Source of the DNA: a virus
Virus record (IMG/VR): IMGVR_UViG_3300046012_000491
Coordinates: 1 to 27,552 of that record
Length of the DNA: 27,552 nt
Direction: 5' to 3' (one strand)
Part shown: positions 1-8,349 of the stretch, piece after piece
Layout of the letters: every line of letters starts with the position of its first letter
Numbering within the stretch: the stretch's first letter is position 1
Translations under genes and position numbers: made by a program
Notes under the pieces: model-generated
The model's database searches: none
Seen by the model: only the letters and a program-made list of their open reading frames with translations
Told to the model about the DNA's origin: nothing

Positions 1-78
1 GAGGAAGAGAGCGCTGGGCTACCAGTCTCGCGGTGCGTGCAAAACTCCAACCGTTGAAAAATCGCCGGGGTTTCCGCA
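1..78. other. Upstream edge of the window, no callable gene
   Basis: This short stretch precedes the small terminase gene. One plus-strand frame is open from base 1 to a TGA at 55-57, and another to a TGA at 86-88, so either could be the last codons of an upstream gene. In phages of this layout an HNH endonuclease often precedes the terminase, but the few residues visible show no Cys/His motif, so no identity is given. No strong ribosome binding site, promoter or hairpin is seen. Confidence 0.3.
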
Positions 79-525
79 ATGGCCGTGACCGGACGCAAAC
101 CAAAAGACGAGAAGGTGACGCGCCACCCCCTGAGCCACGACTGGACGGAGGTCGACGACCGGCCGTACACCGGGCCGAAGAAGGCGCTGCCGAAGAAGCT
201 GCCTGCCGAGACGCGCGCCTGGTACGCCGACATCTCGCGGATGCCGCATTGCGTGCTCTGGACGGCGACCGATTGGCGCTTCGCCGTCGACACTGCGCGA
301 GTGCACGCGGCATTCATCGGTGGCGACATGGCGCGGGCAGCCGAGCTGCGCGTTCGAGAAGCAAAGATGGGCACGACGATGGACGCGCTGCGCGACCTTC
401 GTATCCGCTACCGCGAGCCGCTGGCGAAGGATGTGCCGACAGACGAGACCGAGACAGCGGCGCCAGCCGAGGATGCGGTCGACTTCGCCGCCGAACGGCG
501 AAAGAGGTTGACCGGTGCCGGTTGA
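79..525 (+). CDS. terS: Terminase small subunit
   Basis: A protein of 148 residues that probably recognises phage DNA and hands it to the large terminase for packaging. It is basic at the N-terminus (GRKPKDEKVTR). A Trp/Pro-rich stretch follows (HDWTEVDDRPYTGPKKALP, residues about 19-38), typical of small terminase proteins of actinophage-like siphoviruses. The middle is rich in Trp and helix-forming residues (WYADISRMP, then WTATDWRF) and the tail is acidic then basic. The length fits the family. Its stop lies 11 bases inside the next gene, the large terminase, and this position is the main support for the call. No clear helix-turn-helix can be pointed to by eye. Confidence 0.8.
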   Translation: MAVTGRKPKDEKVTRHPLSHDWTEVDDRPYTGPKKALPKKLPAETRAWYADISRMPHCVLWTATDWRFAVDTARVHAAFIGGDMARAAELRVREAKMGTTMDALRDLRIRYREPLAKDVPTDETETAAPAEDAVDFAAERRKRLTGAG

Positions 526-2164
526 GCGCGTGGTTTCGCCCGGGCACGAGCGAAAGCGCAGCCTCGGCTGGCTGGCAGCAGCGTGGATGGACCACTTCTG
601 CGTGCACGGGCCGGGCGATGTCCAGGGGCAGCCGGTGAGGCTGAGCGACGAGCTCGCCGCCTTCACCGCCGATGTGTACGCGCTCGATGCGAACGGGCGA
701 CGGCTCTACGACAGCGCGTTCTTCTCACGGCCGAAGGGCGCCGATAAGTCGGGCCACGCAGCCCGCTTTTCCTTGTTCGAAGCGCTGGGCGCGTGCCGCT
801 TCAATGGCTGGGCCGAGGGCGGCGAGATCTACCAGCACATGGACTTCAAGTACCGCTACGAGCGCGGAGAACCGATGGGGCGCCCGGTGACGGCGCCCTT
901 TCTGCGCATCCTCGCCACCGAGGAGGGGCAAGCCGGGAACGTCTACGACAGCGTTTACCTCAACCTGCGGGAAGGTCCACTGCGCGAAGCGTTCGCGCGG
1001 CCGGATGATATTGGGCTGACGCGCGTCTACATCCCCGGTGGAGGCGAGATTCGACCTTCGACAGCGAGTTCGAGCGCGAAAGACGGCGGGAAGGAAACCT
1101 TTTCGAACTTCGACGAGACGCACCTCTACATCACGCCCGAGCTGCGGCGGATGTACGCGACGGTGCGCCGCAACATGGCCAAGCGCAAAGCGGCCGAGCC
1201 GTGGTCGTTCGAGTCGAGCACGATGTACCAGCCGGGCCAGAACAGCATCGCCGAGGCGTCCCACTCGCTCGCGAAGCGCATTCGCGAGGGGAAGGTGCGG
1301 ATGCCGCGCTTCCTCTTCGACCATCGCGAGGCGCCGGCGGATACGAACCTCGCCGACGAAGTCTCGCTCCGCGCAGGGCTCATCGAAGGGTATGGCAGCG
1401 CATCAGAGTACGTCCCTCTCGACCGCATCATCGCGGAGATCTGGGACCCTCGAAACGATGTGAACGAGTCGCGGCGTTACTTCCTCAACCAGGTGACGGC
1501 TGCGGGCGACGCGTGGGTGTCGCCGCAAGAGTGGGACGCCTGCGCCGACGACAAGAAGAAGGTCGAGCCGAAGGAGCTGATAGCGCTCGGGTTCGACGGT
1601 TCAAGCACGAACGACCATACCGCCCTCGTTGGCTGCCGCATCAGCGATTCGCACCTGTTCACGGTCGGACTATGGGACCCGGCGCAGTCCGGCGGCGAGG
1701 TGCCCAAGCCGGCGGTCAACGCGGCCGTCGCGAAAGCGTTCGAAACATACGACGTCGTCGCCTTCCTCTCGGACGTGCGCGAGTGGGAGTCGTACATCGA
1801 TAGCTGGGAGCAGGACTACGCCGAGGGGTTGTGTGTGCGTTCGATGGATAAGCACCCAATCGCCTGGGACATGCGCGGCCGGACCATCGAAACGACGAAG
1901 GCGGCGGAGGCGTTTCACACGGCGGTCATCGAACGCGACCTCACGCACTCCGGGGACAAGCAGGCGAGCCAGTACGTGTACAACGCGCGGCGCTGGCCGA
2001 ACCGCTACGGCGTCACCTTTGGGAAAGAGACTGCAATGAGTAACGACAAGGTGGACTGGGCGGCGGCCGCGATGTTGGCGCGCAAGGCGCGGCAGGATTA
2101 CCTGGCGCTGCCAGAGAACAAGAAGCGGCAACCGAAACGGAAAGCGAGTGTCTCATGGGCATGA
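515..2164 (+). CDS. terL: Terminase large subunit
   Basis: A 549-residue DNA-packaging motor with an N-terminal ATPase and C-terminal RuvC-like nuclease. The Walker A-like loop is SRPKGADKSG (residues 71-80, Lys78), and the Walker B-type acidic pair is Asp200-Glu201 in NFDETH. The nuclease domain shows Asp361 in ALGFDGSSTNDH, Asp420 in FLSDVREW and Asp514 in NDKVDWAAAA, the usual spacing of three metal-binding acids. The GTG at 515 is taken as the start because it overlaps the end of the small subunit and gives a full-length family member. The Walker A loop has Asp where most terminases have Gly before the Lys. The stop overlaps the start of the next small gene. Confidence 0.95.
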   Translation: MPVERVVSPGHERKRSLGWLAAAWMDHFCVHGPGDVQGQPVRLSDELAAFTADVYALDANGRRLYDSAFFSRPKGADKSGHAARFSLFEALGACRFNGWAEGGEIYQHMDFKYRYERGEPMGRPVTAPFLRILATEEGQAGNVYDSVYLNLREGPLREAFARPDDIGLTRVYIPGGGEIRPSTASSSAKDGGKETFSNFDETHLYITPELRRMYATVRRNMAKRKAAEPWSFESSTMYQPGQNSIAEASHSLAKRIREGKVRMPRFLFDHREAPADTNLADEVSLRAGLIEGYGSASEYVPLDRIIAEIWDPRNDVNESRRYFLNQVTAAGDAWVSPQEWDACADDKKKVEPKELIALGFDGSSTNDHTALVGCRISDSHLFTVGLWDPAQSGGEVPKPAVNAAVAKAFETYDVVAFLSDVREWESYIDSWEQDYAEGLCVRSMDKHPIAWDMRGRTIETTKAAEAFHTAVIERDLTHSGDKQASQYVYNARRWPNRYGVTFGKETAMSNDKVDWAAAAMLARKARQDYLALPENKKRQPKRKASVSWA

Positions 2165-2400
2165 ATGCAACGAGACTGTTATGCACGAGGGTTATTCGTG
2201 CGATACTCACCGCAGTTGTGCATGGGAGTAAGCAGCTGATCGGTCTCCTGTCTCCCTCGACTGTCGCGGCTTCGGTTGGGGTCGCGCTCACTGCATACGG
2301 GCTCTACGGACTATACGAGCCCCTCGCCTACATCGTGCCGGGCCTGCTGTTGACGGCGTTCGGATTGTGGCTGGCCGGCGTGTTTACGAGGACGGGATAG
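2155..2400 (+). CDS. Small membrane protein between terminase and portal
   Basis: A protein of 81 residues. The first third is amphipathic or basic. Two hydrophobic segments follow (about residues 34-52 and 57-76, with GLYGLYEPLAYIVPGLLL), consistent with a hairpin of two transmembrane helices. It starts inside the large terminase gene. The ATG at 2155 is in frame with another ATG at 2161 whose last bases overlap the terminase stop as ATGA, and that second start is equally plausible. Small membrane proteins of unknown role are common at this place in siphophages. No function is proposed. Confidence 0.6.
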   Translation: MGMNATRLLCTRVIRAILTAVVHGSKQLIGLLSPSTVAASVGVALTAYGLYGLYEPLAYIVPGLLLTAFGLWLAGVFTRTG

Positions 2401-2407
2401 GGGATAA

Positions 2408-3997
2408 ATGGCGTCTGGGCTCCTGGAACGCATCGTCGAGACCCGCAACGTCGCGACCAACGCATCACGCATCGCTTCCGTTCCCGGCGGCGGTTTCGGC
2501 AGCCAGTACGCCACACCCAACCTCAGCGAAGCCTATTACCGCAACGTCACGATCAACGCCGGACTGCGCCTGCTCGCCCGCCAGGTGGCCGAGCCATCGT
2601 TCGTAGGGCGGAAATATCGGGGCGGACGGACGGATACGCGGCGCGCAGCGAACCATTTCCGCGCTCAGGGCCTCAAAAACAGCGCCGGCGCCCGCGAAGT
2701 GGACCGCGCACTGGTTACCAACGGCTTCACCGAGCAGGTGTTCGACCATCCGCTCGTCGAGCTGCTGAACAACCCGAACCCGTTCATGACGGGCGACGAG
2801 CTTTGGGGGCTCACCGTTGTCCTCGACCAGTGGATGGCGGGCAACGCTTACATCCTCAAGGGGCGCACGGACTACGGAAATTGCGCTGAATTGTGGCGCT
2901 TGCGGCCAGATCGGGTGCGAGTCATCCCCGACGAGCAGGAATTCATCGTTGGGTACGAATACAAGGTCGGCCAGAAGAAGTTCGTCTTCCCGCGCGACGA
3001 CATCGTCCACATCAAGACGCTGAACCCGGACAACCCCTACTACGGCACGCCGCTGCTGCTCCCGGTGATCGATTCGCTCAGCATCGACGCGGCCATGAAG
3101 GGCTACCTCAAAACGTTCTATCTGTCGGGCGGCAGCGGCCCGGGGGCCATTCTCTCGGTCGAAGGTGAGCTCACGCAGGAAGAAAAGGAAGAATTGCGCG
3201 AGCGGAAGCGCCGAATCTTCGGTGGCGCGGCCGGTGCGCACGAGTGGCTCATCCTCGACAACACCAAGACGACGTACCAGTCGCTGGGCCTCGACCGTGG
3301 GCTTGCTGCCGGGCTGCCGAAAGAGATCGCCGCGGTGATCGCGTCGGAGCTTTCGATGGCGTTGGGGATCCCGGGGTCGATTCTCGGCCAGCTAATCGGC
3401 TACGAATCGTCCAGCTATGCAAATAAGCGCGCGGACTGGCAGGTAATTTGGGACATCACGCTCACTCCGCAGATGGAGGGACTCGACAACGCCATCAACA
3501 AGGCGTTCCTCGATAAGCAGCACCCCGAGTTCAGGGGCATCGACGAGATCTACTCGGACCTGTCATCGATCGCCGCGCTGCAGGAAGACGCGGACGCGCT
3601 GCAGGAGCGCGCTCGTAAGAACAAGGACGCTGGCATCCTTGGCTGGCATGAGTCACGGATAGCTGTCGGGCTGGACCCGGACCCAGACCCGGACGAAATC
3701 TTTATGGTGCCAGCGAACATGCAGGCCATTCCATACCGCGAGCTCGGCCAGGCGCCAGCCGAGCCAGCCACACCCGCTGAGGCCGTCGCGGCACAGTTCC
3801 GGCAGGCGTTCCTCGCCAAGGATGTGACGCCGAGGGTTGGCCGACCGGCATTACTGTCCGACCCGGGCGCCCGCGCCATCCACGACAAGGCACTCTCGCT
3901 TCGAGCGAAAAACCCGGCGTGGGCATGGTCCGACGTGGCGGCCGCGCTGAACGTCAGTGAGCGCCAGTTGAGGCGCTATCGGACGCAGTTCGAATGA
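2408..3997 (+). CDS. Portal protein, HK97 type, with C-terminal helix-turn-helix
   Basis: A 529-residue portal protein that forms the ring through which DNA enters and leaves the head. The N-terminal half has the usual portal features: an early helix with NVTINAGLRLLARQVAEP, then DHPLVELLNNPNPFMTG, the GNAYIL strand, LRPDRVRVIPD, and DDIVHIKTLNPDNPYYGTP. A long stem region and the typical ALGIP…YESSSYANKRADW segment follow. The length is typical. Unusually, the last 54 residues (476-529) look like a separate DNA-binding domain: GRPALLSDP, then a helix-turn-helix WSDVAAALNVSERQLRRY. The ATG at 2408 is used; there is no strong ribosome binding site beyond GGGGATA. It overlaps the next gene by ATGA. 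Confidence 0.93.
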   Translation: MASGLLERIVETRNVATNASRIASVPGGGFGSQYATPNLSEAYYRNVTINAGLRLLARQVAEPSFVGRKYRGGRTDTRRAANHFRAQGLKNSAGAREVDRALVTNGFTEQVFDHPLVELLNNPNPFMTGDELWGLTVVLDQWMAGNAYILKGRTDYGNCAELWRLRPDRVRVIPDEQEFIVGYEYKVGQKKFVFPRDDIVHIKTLNPDNPYYGTPLLLPVIDSLSIDAAMKGYLKTFYLSGGSGPGAILSVEGELTQEEKEELRERKRRIFGGAAGAHEWLILDNTKTTYQSLGLDRGLAAGLPKEIAAVIASELSMALGIPGSILGQLIGYESSSYANKRADWQVIWDITLTPQMEGLDNAINKAFLDKQHPEFRGIDEIYSDLSSIAALQEDADALQERARKNKDAGILGWHESRIAVGLDPDPDPDEIFMVPANMQAIPYRELGQAPAEPATPAEAVAAQFRQAFLAKDVTPRVGRPALLSDPGARAIHDKALSLRAKNPAWAWSDVAAALNVSERQLRRYRTQFE

Positions 3998-4197
3998 ACG
4001 AGTGTCATCGCGGGTTCGCCCTGAATTGTGGGTTGCCATCGAAGCACGACGGCCCTTGCGTCACCCAGCTGCTGCGCAACGGTAATCGCCTCATCGCTAT
4101 CGTCAGCGAACCGCCCATCGTGCGACAGATCCCTACCGTCGCGGAGACGCTTCGCCGGCTCGACCTCGCGATTGCAAATGTGAGGCGCTTCGCCTAG
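3994..4197 (+). CDS. Small Cys/His protein after portal
   Basis: A protein of 67 residues starting in an ATGA overlap with the portal stop. Near the N-terminus is a Cys/His cluster, CHRGF then CGLPSKHDGPC, that could bind a metal. The Cys-Gly-Leu-Pro-x-x-His-Asp-Gly-Pro string recalls small phage proteins with one zinc knuckle. The C-terminal half is helical. The function is unknown. The coupled start and the motif argue that it is real. It is followed by a 78-base gap. Confidence 0.6.
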   Translation: MNECHRGFALNCGLPSKHDGPCVTQLLRNGNRLIAIVSEPPIVRQIPTVAETLRRLDLAIANVRRFA

Positions 4198-4275
4198 ACA
4201 AGGCGTCAATTACCGTCCGGTTTAAGTCCGGTTCCCGTCCGCCCGGTTTCTGGCGCTTAGCTGAATCTTCGGCGC

Positions 4276-5040
4276 ATGGACAAGAGGCGACTCGGCTGGC
4301 GCGTGGTCAATGCGGCAGCATCTCCGCGCGAAGCGGACATTCTCCTGTTCGATGTCATCGGTGGTGATGGCTTCTGGGAAGACGGCACGACCGCAGCGGA
4401 CTTCGTCAAGGAGCTGATCGACCTCAAAGGGAACGTTGATCTCATCCGGTTCCATATCAACAGCCCCGGTGGCTACGTTGATGACGCCCTGGCGATGTAC
4501 CAGGCCATTCTTGATCATCCTGCGACGACAGAGGCTCACATCATCACGGCGTACTCCGCCGCGTCGTTCGTCGCGCTCGCAGCTGACAAACGGCTGATCG
4601 CCAAGACCGGCAAGGTCATGATCCACGACGCGTTGACCTACGCATACGGGAACGCTTCCGACATGCGAGCGCTCGCCGATCGGCTCGATGCGGAGAGCGA
4701 GAACATCGCTTCTATCTATGCAGACAGGGCAGGCGGCCAACCGGCCGACTGGCGTTCACGGATGCAGGCCAACGGCAAGAACGGCACCGAGTACCGCGGC
4801 CAGCAAGCAGTTGACGTTGGGCTGGTGCAGGAACTCATGCCTGCCTCCAAGAACGAATACAGCGAGCGGATCGCGGCGCTCGTGACTGAAACGACTGCGC
4901 CCACCAACCCCGAACCCTCCGCCCAGGTGATCGACTTCGCGGCAGCGATTCGCGCTGCTCGCCTGGAGTCGCCCACCCCGACCCTCCAGCAACTGCTGGA
5001 GACACAGTCGTCACTCTCAACCGCCCTCAAAGGAGCCTGA
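4276..5040 (+). CDS. Prohead protease, ClpP-like serine peptidase
   Basis: A 254-residue ClpP/SppA-fold peptidase that probably trims the capsid scaffold before DNA packaging. Family features are visible in order: HINSPGGYVDDALAMY (residues 60-75), the nucleophile region AYSAASFVALAADKR with Ser97 in the AAS position, and MIHDAL with catalytic His117. A helix containing the likely third member, an Asp in DMRALADRLD, follows. The C-terminal 60 residues are a variable tail. The start at 4276 lacks a good ribosome binding site; the 78 bases upstream hold three imperfect GTCCGGTT repeats at about 11-base spacing. The major capsid gene follows directly, as usual. Confidence 0.92.
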   Translation: MDKRRLGWRVVNAAASPREADILLFDVIGGDGFWEDGTTAADFVKELIDLKGNVDLIRFHINSPGGYVDDALAMYQAILDHPATTEAHIITAYSAASFVALAADKRLIAKTGKVMIHDALTYAYGNASDMRALADRLDAESENIASIYADRAGGQPADWRSRMQANGKNGTEYRGQQAVDVGLVQELMPASKNEYSERIAALVTETTAPTNPEPSAQVIDFAAAIRAARLESPTPTLQQLLETQSSLSTALKGA

Positions 5041-5044
5041 TCCA

Positions 5045-6418
5045 ATGGCAACGAAGATGCCCATCCCGCAGACCCCTGCCGAAATGCAGGAACTCATGGA
5101 CGACACCAAGCGGCTCGCCAACTGGATCAGCGAGGGAGGGCAGCTCTCTGAACTGACCCGCGCTTACGCGAAGGCGACCGACGAGCGCGGCGAGATGTCG
5201 GAGCTCGTGACCAACGCGGTGAAGGCCGCGATGGTGGGCCGCGGCGAGATCGCAGAGATCGTGAACAAGGAGGCGGGCGAAATCGTCGCCAAGCTGCTCG
5301 CGGACCGTGGCGTGAACCGCCCGGACATGGGTGGCCTGGGCGCGAAGTCCGCGGCCACGGCGAACCCGCTCGCGGCGGGCGTCCCCATGGACGACATCGG
5401 CTTCACGAACATCGGCGACTTCACCCGGACGGTCTTCGGGCGTGGTAAGGCCGGAGACGAACGGGTTGTGAAGGCACAGGAAGTGATGAACGCCTACAGC
5501 TCGTATGACCCGAGCACCGGCGGCTTCCTCGTCCCGGAGACGTTTCGCTCTGAGATTTACGACCTCGTGCTCGAGCAGAGCATCGTCCGCCCGCGGGCGT
5601 CGGTCATCACGATGGGACCGGGCAAGCAGGTGCTCCCGTACGTCGACCAGACCACGCACGTCGGGTCGGTGTTCGGTGGCATGGCGTTCCAGCGCGTTCC
5701 TGAATCCGGCACCGTCCCCCCGACCGAAGCCAAGTTCGGTCGCGTTGTGCTGGAAGCCACGAAGCTGATGGGTACGGCACGCGTGCCAAACGAACTCTGG
5801 GCCAACGCCGCGTCGCTTTCGACGTGGCTGATGGCTGCGATGCCGCGTGGTATCGCGTTCTTCGAGGACCTGGACTTCATTTCCGGCCTCGGTGGCGGCA
5901 GCGGCCCGCTGGGCTTCACGAAGTCGCCAGCCCTCATCACTGTGGCGAAGGTAACGAACCAGCCAGCCTCGACCATCGTGGTTGACAACGTCACGCAGAT
6001 CTACGCCCGGGCGCTGCCGCAGTCGATCGGCAACTCGGTCTGGCTGGCGAACCCGACCACTTTCCCTCAGCTCGCCACCCTCTCGATCCCCGTCGGCACC
6101 GGTGGTTCGGCGGTGTTCCTCATGGACATCCATGCCACACCGAACATGACGCTGCTCGGGCGGCCCATCATCTTCACCGAGAAGGTTCCGGCGCTTGGCG
6201 CAGCCAACTGCATCGGCCTGTACGACATGGGCATGTACCTCATCGGTGACGCCCAGTCGATCTCCGTTGAGACCAGCACGGAAGCCCGGTTTGAAAACGA
6301 CGAGACCTCCCTCAAGGTCATCGCCCGGAACGACGGCCGGCCGTGGATCCAGTCTGCGCTCACGCCGATCAACGGCGACTCGCTCAGCCCATTCGTCGCC
6401 CTCGGCGCCGTCGCCTAA
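5045..6418 (+). CDS. Major capsid protein, HK97 fold
   Basis: A 457-residue major head protein. The first 100 or so residues are helical and charged, as expected of a scaffolding (delta) domain. The mature part starts near the STGGFLVPE strand (about residue 157), where the HK97 N-arm and E-loop region begins. The GGGSGPLGF loop and the C-terminal ARFENDETSLKVIARNDGRPW strand pair are typical of this fold. AAAGGAGCC just upstream is a good ribosome binding site, and the gene lies five bases after the protease gene. A stable hairpin follows the stop, which may protect this abundant mRNA or lower downstream transcription. Confidence 0.95.
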   Translation: MATKMPIPQTPAEMQELMDDTKRLANWISEGGQLSELTRAYAKATDERGEMSELVTNAVKAAMVGRGEIAEIVNKEAGEIVAKLLADRGVNRPDMGGLGAKSAATANPLAAGVPMDDIGFTNIGDFTRTVFGRGKAGDERVVKAQEVMNAYSSYDPSTGGFLVPETFRSEIYDLVLEQSIVRPRASVITMGPGKQVLPYVDQTTHVGSVFGGMAFQRVPESGTVPPTEAKFGRVVLEATKLMGTARVPNELWANAASLSTWLMAAMPRGIAFFEDLDFISGLGGGSGPLGFTKSPALITVAKVTNQPASTIVVDNVTQIYARALPQSIGNSVWLANPTTFPQLATLSIPVGTGGSAVFLMDIHATPNMTLLGRPIIFTEKVPALGAANCIGLYDMGMYLIGDAQSISVETSTEARFENDETSLKVIARNDGRPWIQSALTPINGDSLSPFVALGAVA

Positions 6419-6432
6419 GTCCGTACGACCAG

Positions 6433-6460
6433 GAGAGAGGGGCAATCAACCCCCTCTCTC
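6433..6460 (+). terminator. Hairpin after major capsid gene
   Basis: A perfect 10-base stem, GAGAGAGGGG (6433-6442) with CCCCTCTCTC (6451-6460), and an 8-base loop. There is no T tract after it, so it is a weak intrinsic terminator at best. It may instead stabilise the capsid mRNA end or reduce read-through to downstream genes. Confidence 0.5.
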
Positions 6461-6508
6461 TCCCAAACACTGAACCGGCAGTAACTCCCCGGCAGAAAGG
6501 TCTCAGTC

Positions 6509-6964
6509 ATGGCTTACTCAGGCACCGCAACGTCGAACAAGGGCACCGGGCTGGGGAAGGACTTCAACGTCTTGCCGCTCGCCACGGGCAAGCATGTCTC
6601 GATGAAGAACTGTGCAGCCATCACGTTCGTCTGCTACGAAGACGGCGGCGCGCAGTCGATCGCCTTCAAGGAGTCGATCGACGGCGCCTCTGAGCAGATC
6701 CTGCCCGTCTTCACCGAGTTCTATGCCGGCGACGGTGTGGGCAGCGTGTGGACGAAGGAAGCGCAGACGATCGATGACGCCTGGACGAAGGCAGACACCA
6801 CGCCCTTCGATGCGCTCGTGGTCACCGTCCGCAAAGAGCAGCTCTCGCCGGGGTTCAACGCGGTGGAGTGCACCATCGATGGCGCAGGGATCTGCTTCGC
6901 CATCCTGCACGAGCTCGCGGTACAGCGCGCTCCCCAGAACCTGCCTTCGGTGAACGTCACCTAA
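6509..6964 (+). CDS. Small virion-associated protein next to capsid
   Basis: A protein of 151 residues, mostly predicted beta strand by eye (ITFVCYEDGGAQSIAFKES, VWTKEAQTIDDAWTKAD, VRKEQLSPGFNAVECTID). Proteins with this pattern commonly sit directly after the major capsid gene in siphophages and are thought to be head-surface or head-associated. No enzymatic motif is seen. AGAAAGG upstream could act as ribosome binding site. The next gene starts one base after its stop. The specific role is unknown. Confidence 0.7.
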   Translation: MAYSGTATSNKGTGLGKDFNVLPLATGKHVSMKNCAAITFVCYEDGGAQSIAFKESIDGASEQILPVFTEFYAGDGVGSVWTKEAQTIDDAWTKADTTPFDALVVTVRKEQLSPGFNAVECTIDGAGICFAILHELAVQRAPQNLPSVNVT

Positions 6965-7315
6965 ATGGCAGCGATCGACGACCTCCAAACCGCTCTGCTG
7001 GAGCGCTACAACATCGACGAGCCCGGCGACGGCAGCGTGTTCGCTGCTGTCGCACGGGTCCGTGAGGAAGGCGCCGCGGCCATCCCAGTGTTGGAACACG
7101 AGCTGCGCGAGCGCACGTTCTACCACTGGCACGAGCGGATCTGGGAAGCGTTCGCCAACCTCTCGAACGGCGAGCCGGAAGGCCTCGCAGCCAAGTCCTA
7201 TAACGAACTGAAGGCACTCGCGAAGGCTCGCGGTATTGCTTTCGTTGGCCTCACCAAGGCGGCGCTGGTCGAGGCACTCACAGAGGAAGACAGCCCGGCG
7301 GAACCAACCGCCTAA
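6965..7315 (+). CDS. Small head protein with SAP/HeH-like C-terminal motif
   Basis: A 116-residue helical protein. The C-terminal third, YNELKALAKARGIAFVGLTK followed by AALVEALTEE, has the helix-extended loop-helix pattern of SAP or HeH domains, which bind nucleic acid. Such motifs are frequent in small proteins between the capsid and neck genes of phages. The start ATG follows the preceding stop by no spacer. The molecular job is not known; DNA end protection or head completion are possibilities only. Confidence 0.7.
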   Translation: MAAIDDLQTALLERYNIDEPGDGSVFAAVARVREEGAAAIPVLEHELRERTFYHWHERIWEAFANLSNGEPEGLAAKSYNELKALAKARGIAFVGLTKAALVEALTEEDSPAEPTA

Positions 7316-7333
7316 AAACAGGAGGCACAGGTC

Positions 7334-7765
7334 ATGAGCTTCGCAGCACTGAAGAGTGATTGGATCGCCGGCAAGTTGTTCTTCCGCAAGAAGAGCAACG
7401 GAGGGATCGTTTTCAGCATCGGCCCGAACGGCATCGGCAAGGGCCTCACGCGCGTCGATGTGGACTCGCAGAACGCTACCCTCCCGGCGGCGACGCTGGC
7501 ATCGGGGCTCCTGGTGCACACGTCGGCGACCGGCGGCGGCACGCTCACGGTGGATACGGCCGATAACCTCGATGCCGCGTTTCCGGAGTGGCAGATCGGC
7601 GAGACGATGGAGTGCCACTACCTCAACGATGGCAACCAGACCGTGACGCTTACCGGCGCCACCGGGGTGACCGCCACGGCCGCGCAGACGATCGCGACGC
7701 TCCAGGGCCGGCTCATCGTCTTCCTCAAAACCGCCGCGAACACTTACATCGTTTGGGGCGAGTAA
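7334..7765 (+). CDS. Beta-rich structural protein
   Basis: A protein of 143 residues preceded by a strong AGGAGG ribosome binding site. It is rich in Thr, Ala and Gly with short strands (GTLTVDTADNL, TVTLTGATGVTATAAQ, TYIVWGE), like phage surface or decoration domains. No known motif is recognised. It sits between head genes and the neck module, so a head-decoration or accessory virion role is the most likely reading. Confidence 0.65.
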   Translation: MSFAALKSDWIAGKLFFRKKSNGGIVFSIGPNGIGKGLTRVDVDSQNATLPAATLASGLLVHTSATGGGTLTVDTADNLDAAFPEWQIGETMECHYLNDGNQTVTLTGATGVTATAAQTIATLQGRLIVFLKTAANTYIVWGE

Positions 7766-7768
7766 GCG

Positions 7769-8131
7769 ATGGCGGGCACGGTAACTGTCGTTGAGGAGCG
7801 CTACGGCTCCGTGAAGAAGGTCGCCTGGACGTGGACGGCCACGGCCGGCGGCGCGGCGGACCTCGTCACGGCGAACGCTTACAACGGCGCCGTCGAGCGA
7901 TTGGTCACGGTGCCCGATGCGGGAACTGCGCCAACGGACAACTACGACATCACGGTCACCGACGAGGACGGCACGGACGTGCTCATGGGCGCGGGCGCGA
8001 ACCGCGACACGCTGAACACCGAACAGGTGCTCGCCTCATCGCTGGGCGTGGTTGCCAACGACAAGCTCACGCTCAACATCAGCAACGCTGGTAGCGGCGG
8101 CAAGGGCGTCACCTACCTGTACATCCGCTGA
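7769..8131 (+). CDS. Beta-rich structural protein, small
   Basis: A protein of 120 residues starting three bases after the previous gene. It begins with a strand (GTVTVVEERYGSVKKVAWTW) and continues with a jelly-roll-like alternation of polar strands (NYDITVTDEDGTDVLMGAG, KLTLNISNAGSGGKGVTYLY). It has no cysteine and no catalytic motif. The context suggests a virion component near the head-tail joint. The family name is not recognised. Confidence 0.65.
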   Translation: MAGTVTVVEERYGSVKKVAWTWTATAGGAADLVTANAYNGAVERLVTVPDAGTAPTDNYDITVTDEDGTDVLMGAGANRDTLNTEQVLASSLGVVANDKLTLNISNAGSGGKGVTYLYIR

Positions 8132-8142
8132 GAGGGGAATCG

Positions 8143-8349
8143 ATGCGAAGGGAATGGGGTGGCTTCGGAGCGATTCTCAGCGAGGCGGAAGCGTTCGATG
8201 AGGTGAACCGCAGCACGCCGCGGCTTGCGTGCCCGCGCTGCAGCACGCCGCTCGATGTGAACGGCGAGGGCGCGGTGAACTGCCCGATGGGCCACTACCG
8301 GCGTGCTTCGCGGCCGATGCTTTCGGAGGACGCCGATGGCTCTCAGTGA
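8143..8349 (+). CDS. Small zinc-ribbon protein
   Basis: A protein of 68 residues with CPRCSTPLDVNGEGAVNCPMGH (Cys-x-x-Cys, then Cys and His about 15 residues later), a one-site zinc ribbon. GAGGGG upstream supports the ATG at 8143. The gene overlaps the start of the connector gene by 14 bases. Similar short zinc proteins are widespread in actinophage-like late operons and are not well characterised. It is one of five small Cys/His proteins in this window. Confidence 0.65.
   Translation: MRREWGGFGAILSEAEAFDEVNRSTPRLACPRCSTPLDVNGEGAVNCPMGHYRRASRPMLSEDADGSQ

Noticed and set aside
4215-4248. GTCCGGTT short repeats upstream of the prohead protease
   Set aside because: Three imperfect copies in a small gap are too short and degenerate to call an operator or structural element.
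5027-6445. Long open frame on the minus strand opposite the major capsid gene
   Set aside because: It mirrors the capsid gene exactly and is Arg/Asp/Val-rich without any motif, as expected of antisense frames in G+C-rich coding DNA.
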